Origin: CAZOBJ01 sp964577825
GTDB lineage: Bacteria; Planctomycetota; SZUA-567; JAFGNG01
NCBI GenBank assembly: GCA_964577825.1
Contig: CAZOBJ010000087.1
Span: forward strand, 1-13,603
Reading direction: 5' to 3'
Length of the DNA stretch: 13,603 nt
The position numbers were made by a program, and so were the translations under genes. Below, in pieces: positions 13,353 to 13,603 of the stretch (position 1 is its first letter; each line of letters opens with the position of its first letter). Under the pieces are notes generated by a model, which was not told where the DNA came from, did not search any database, and was given only the letters and a program-made list of their open reading frames with translations.

Positions 13353-13603
13353 TCAGTCGATGGGGCGATCGGGCGCCGAGGGCATGGGTGCCGGTTCCCG
13401 GCCCGGCGCGGAAATGCCGCGCCGCTCGAGCAGCGATCCCTCCAGGCGGAAGAGGTCCACGAGCGAGTTCAAGTAGTTGACCACGGCCTGAATCTCGGAG
13501 ATCCGGCTGTCCACCAAGTCGCGTTGGGCCTGCGCCACCAACAGCGAGGTCGACTTGCCCACGCGGAACTTCTCGGTCTCCGCGCGCAGCTTCTCCTCCT
13601 GGA
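13353..13603 (-). CDS. TolC-family outer membrane efflux protein, C-terminal end (partial)
   Basis: The gene enters from the right edge and shows its last 82 residues. The sequence EKLRAETEKFRVGKSTSLLVAQAQRDLVDSR, then ISEIQAVVNYLNSLVDLFRLEGSLLERRGI, is the characteristic final helical hairpin of TolC/OprM-type channels, with the '(V)G-x-(S/T)-T-x-x-L-V-x-x-(A/Q)QRDLV' motif. The family forms trimeric outer-membrane exit ducts for RND or type I exporters. The tail after RRGI is short and Pro-rich. The start lies outside the window, and partner pump genes, if any, would lie upstream on this strand. Confidence 0.87.
   Translation of the reverse strand, partial: QEEKLRAETEKFRVGKSTSLLVAQAQRDLVDSRISEIQAVVNYLNSLVDLFRLEGSLLERRGISAPGREPAPMPSAPDRPID

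Noticed and set aside
1..13603. CRISPR array, complete insertion sequence or rRNA genes
   Set aside because: No regularly spaced direct repeats, transposase frame with terminal repeats, or rRNA-like sequence seen.

Overview
The window is high-GC bacterial DNA with a lower-GC insert near its right end. The gene content (S1-type sulfatase, neutral-ceramidase-like hydrolase, DegT-family aminotransferase, a very large secreted multidomain glycan-active protein ending in a CBM9-like domain, an integron remnant and a TolC-type efflux protein) resembles Planctomycetota or related lineages such as Candidatus Hydrogenedentota. That placement is inferred from gene style, because no marker gene is present.

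Left part (85-4608, minus strand): a PLP-dependent DegT/DnrJ/EryC1/StrS aminotransferase with a textbook ribosome binding site comes first. After a 565-base gap come a sulfatase and a neutral/alkaline-ceramidase-like protein. The last two overlap by 19 bases, and the second gene's ribosome binding site lies inside the first, so they are almost certainly co-translated. None of the three has a signal peptide, which suggests intracellular processing of imported sulfated or amino-modified glycans or lipids.

Middle part (4609-10082, plus strand): a gene-poor 658-base spacer carries candidate divergent promoters. It is followed by a 43-codon ORF that is almost entirely a signal peptide, then a 1529-residue secreted protein (N-terminal beta domains, a rhamnosidase-N-like fold, a central TIM-barrel-like region, a C-terminal CBM9-like domain).

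Right part (10083-13165): this reads as a decayed integron and is the most interesting stretch. Only the N-terminal segment of an integron-integrase-like tyrosine recombinase survives (minus strand, 10507-10713). Divergent from it are a well-formed candidate integrase promoter and a well-formed candidate cassette promoter, with a 15-base palindrome at the predicted integrase transcription start. An attI-like GTTAGGC box (10874-10880) opens the first cassette, which encodes a small membrane-anchored or exported protein. A clear attC-like hairpin (11162-11223), with unpaired bases all on one arm as in genuine attC sites, separates it from a second cassette-like unit encoding a secreted, inhibitory-type serpin. 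Both cassette genes have visibly lower GC than their surroundings. No clear attC follows the serpin; the stretch ends at a strong hairpin terminator. A tRNA-like fragment and a degraded C-terminal coding remnant lie behind the broken integrase.

Right edge: a 56-codon gene of a style I associate with planctomycete recombinase modules, and the 3' end of a TolC-family gene running off the window.
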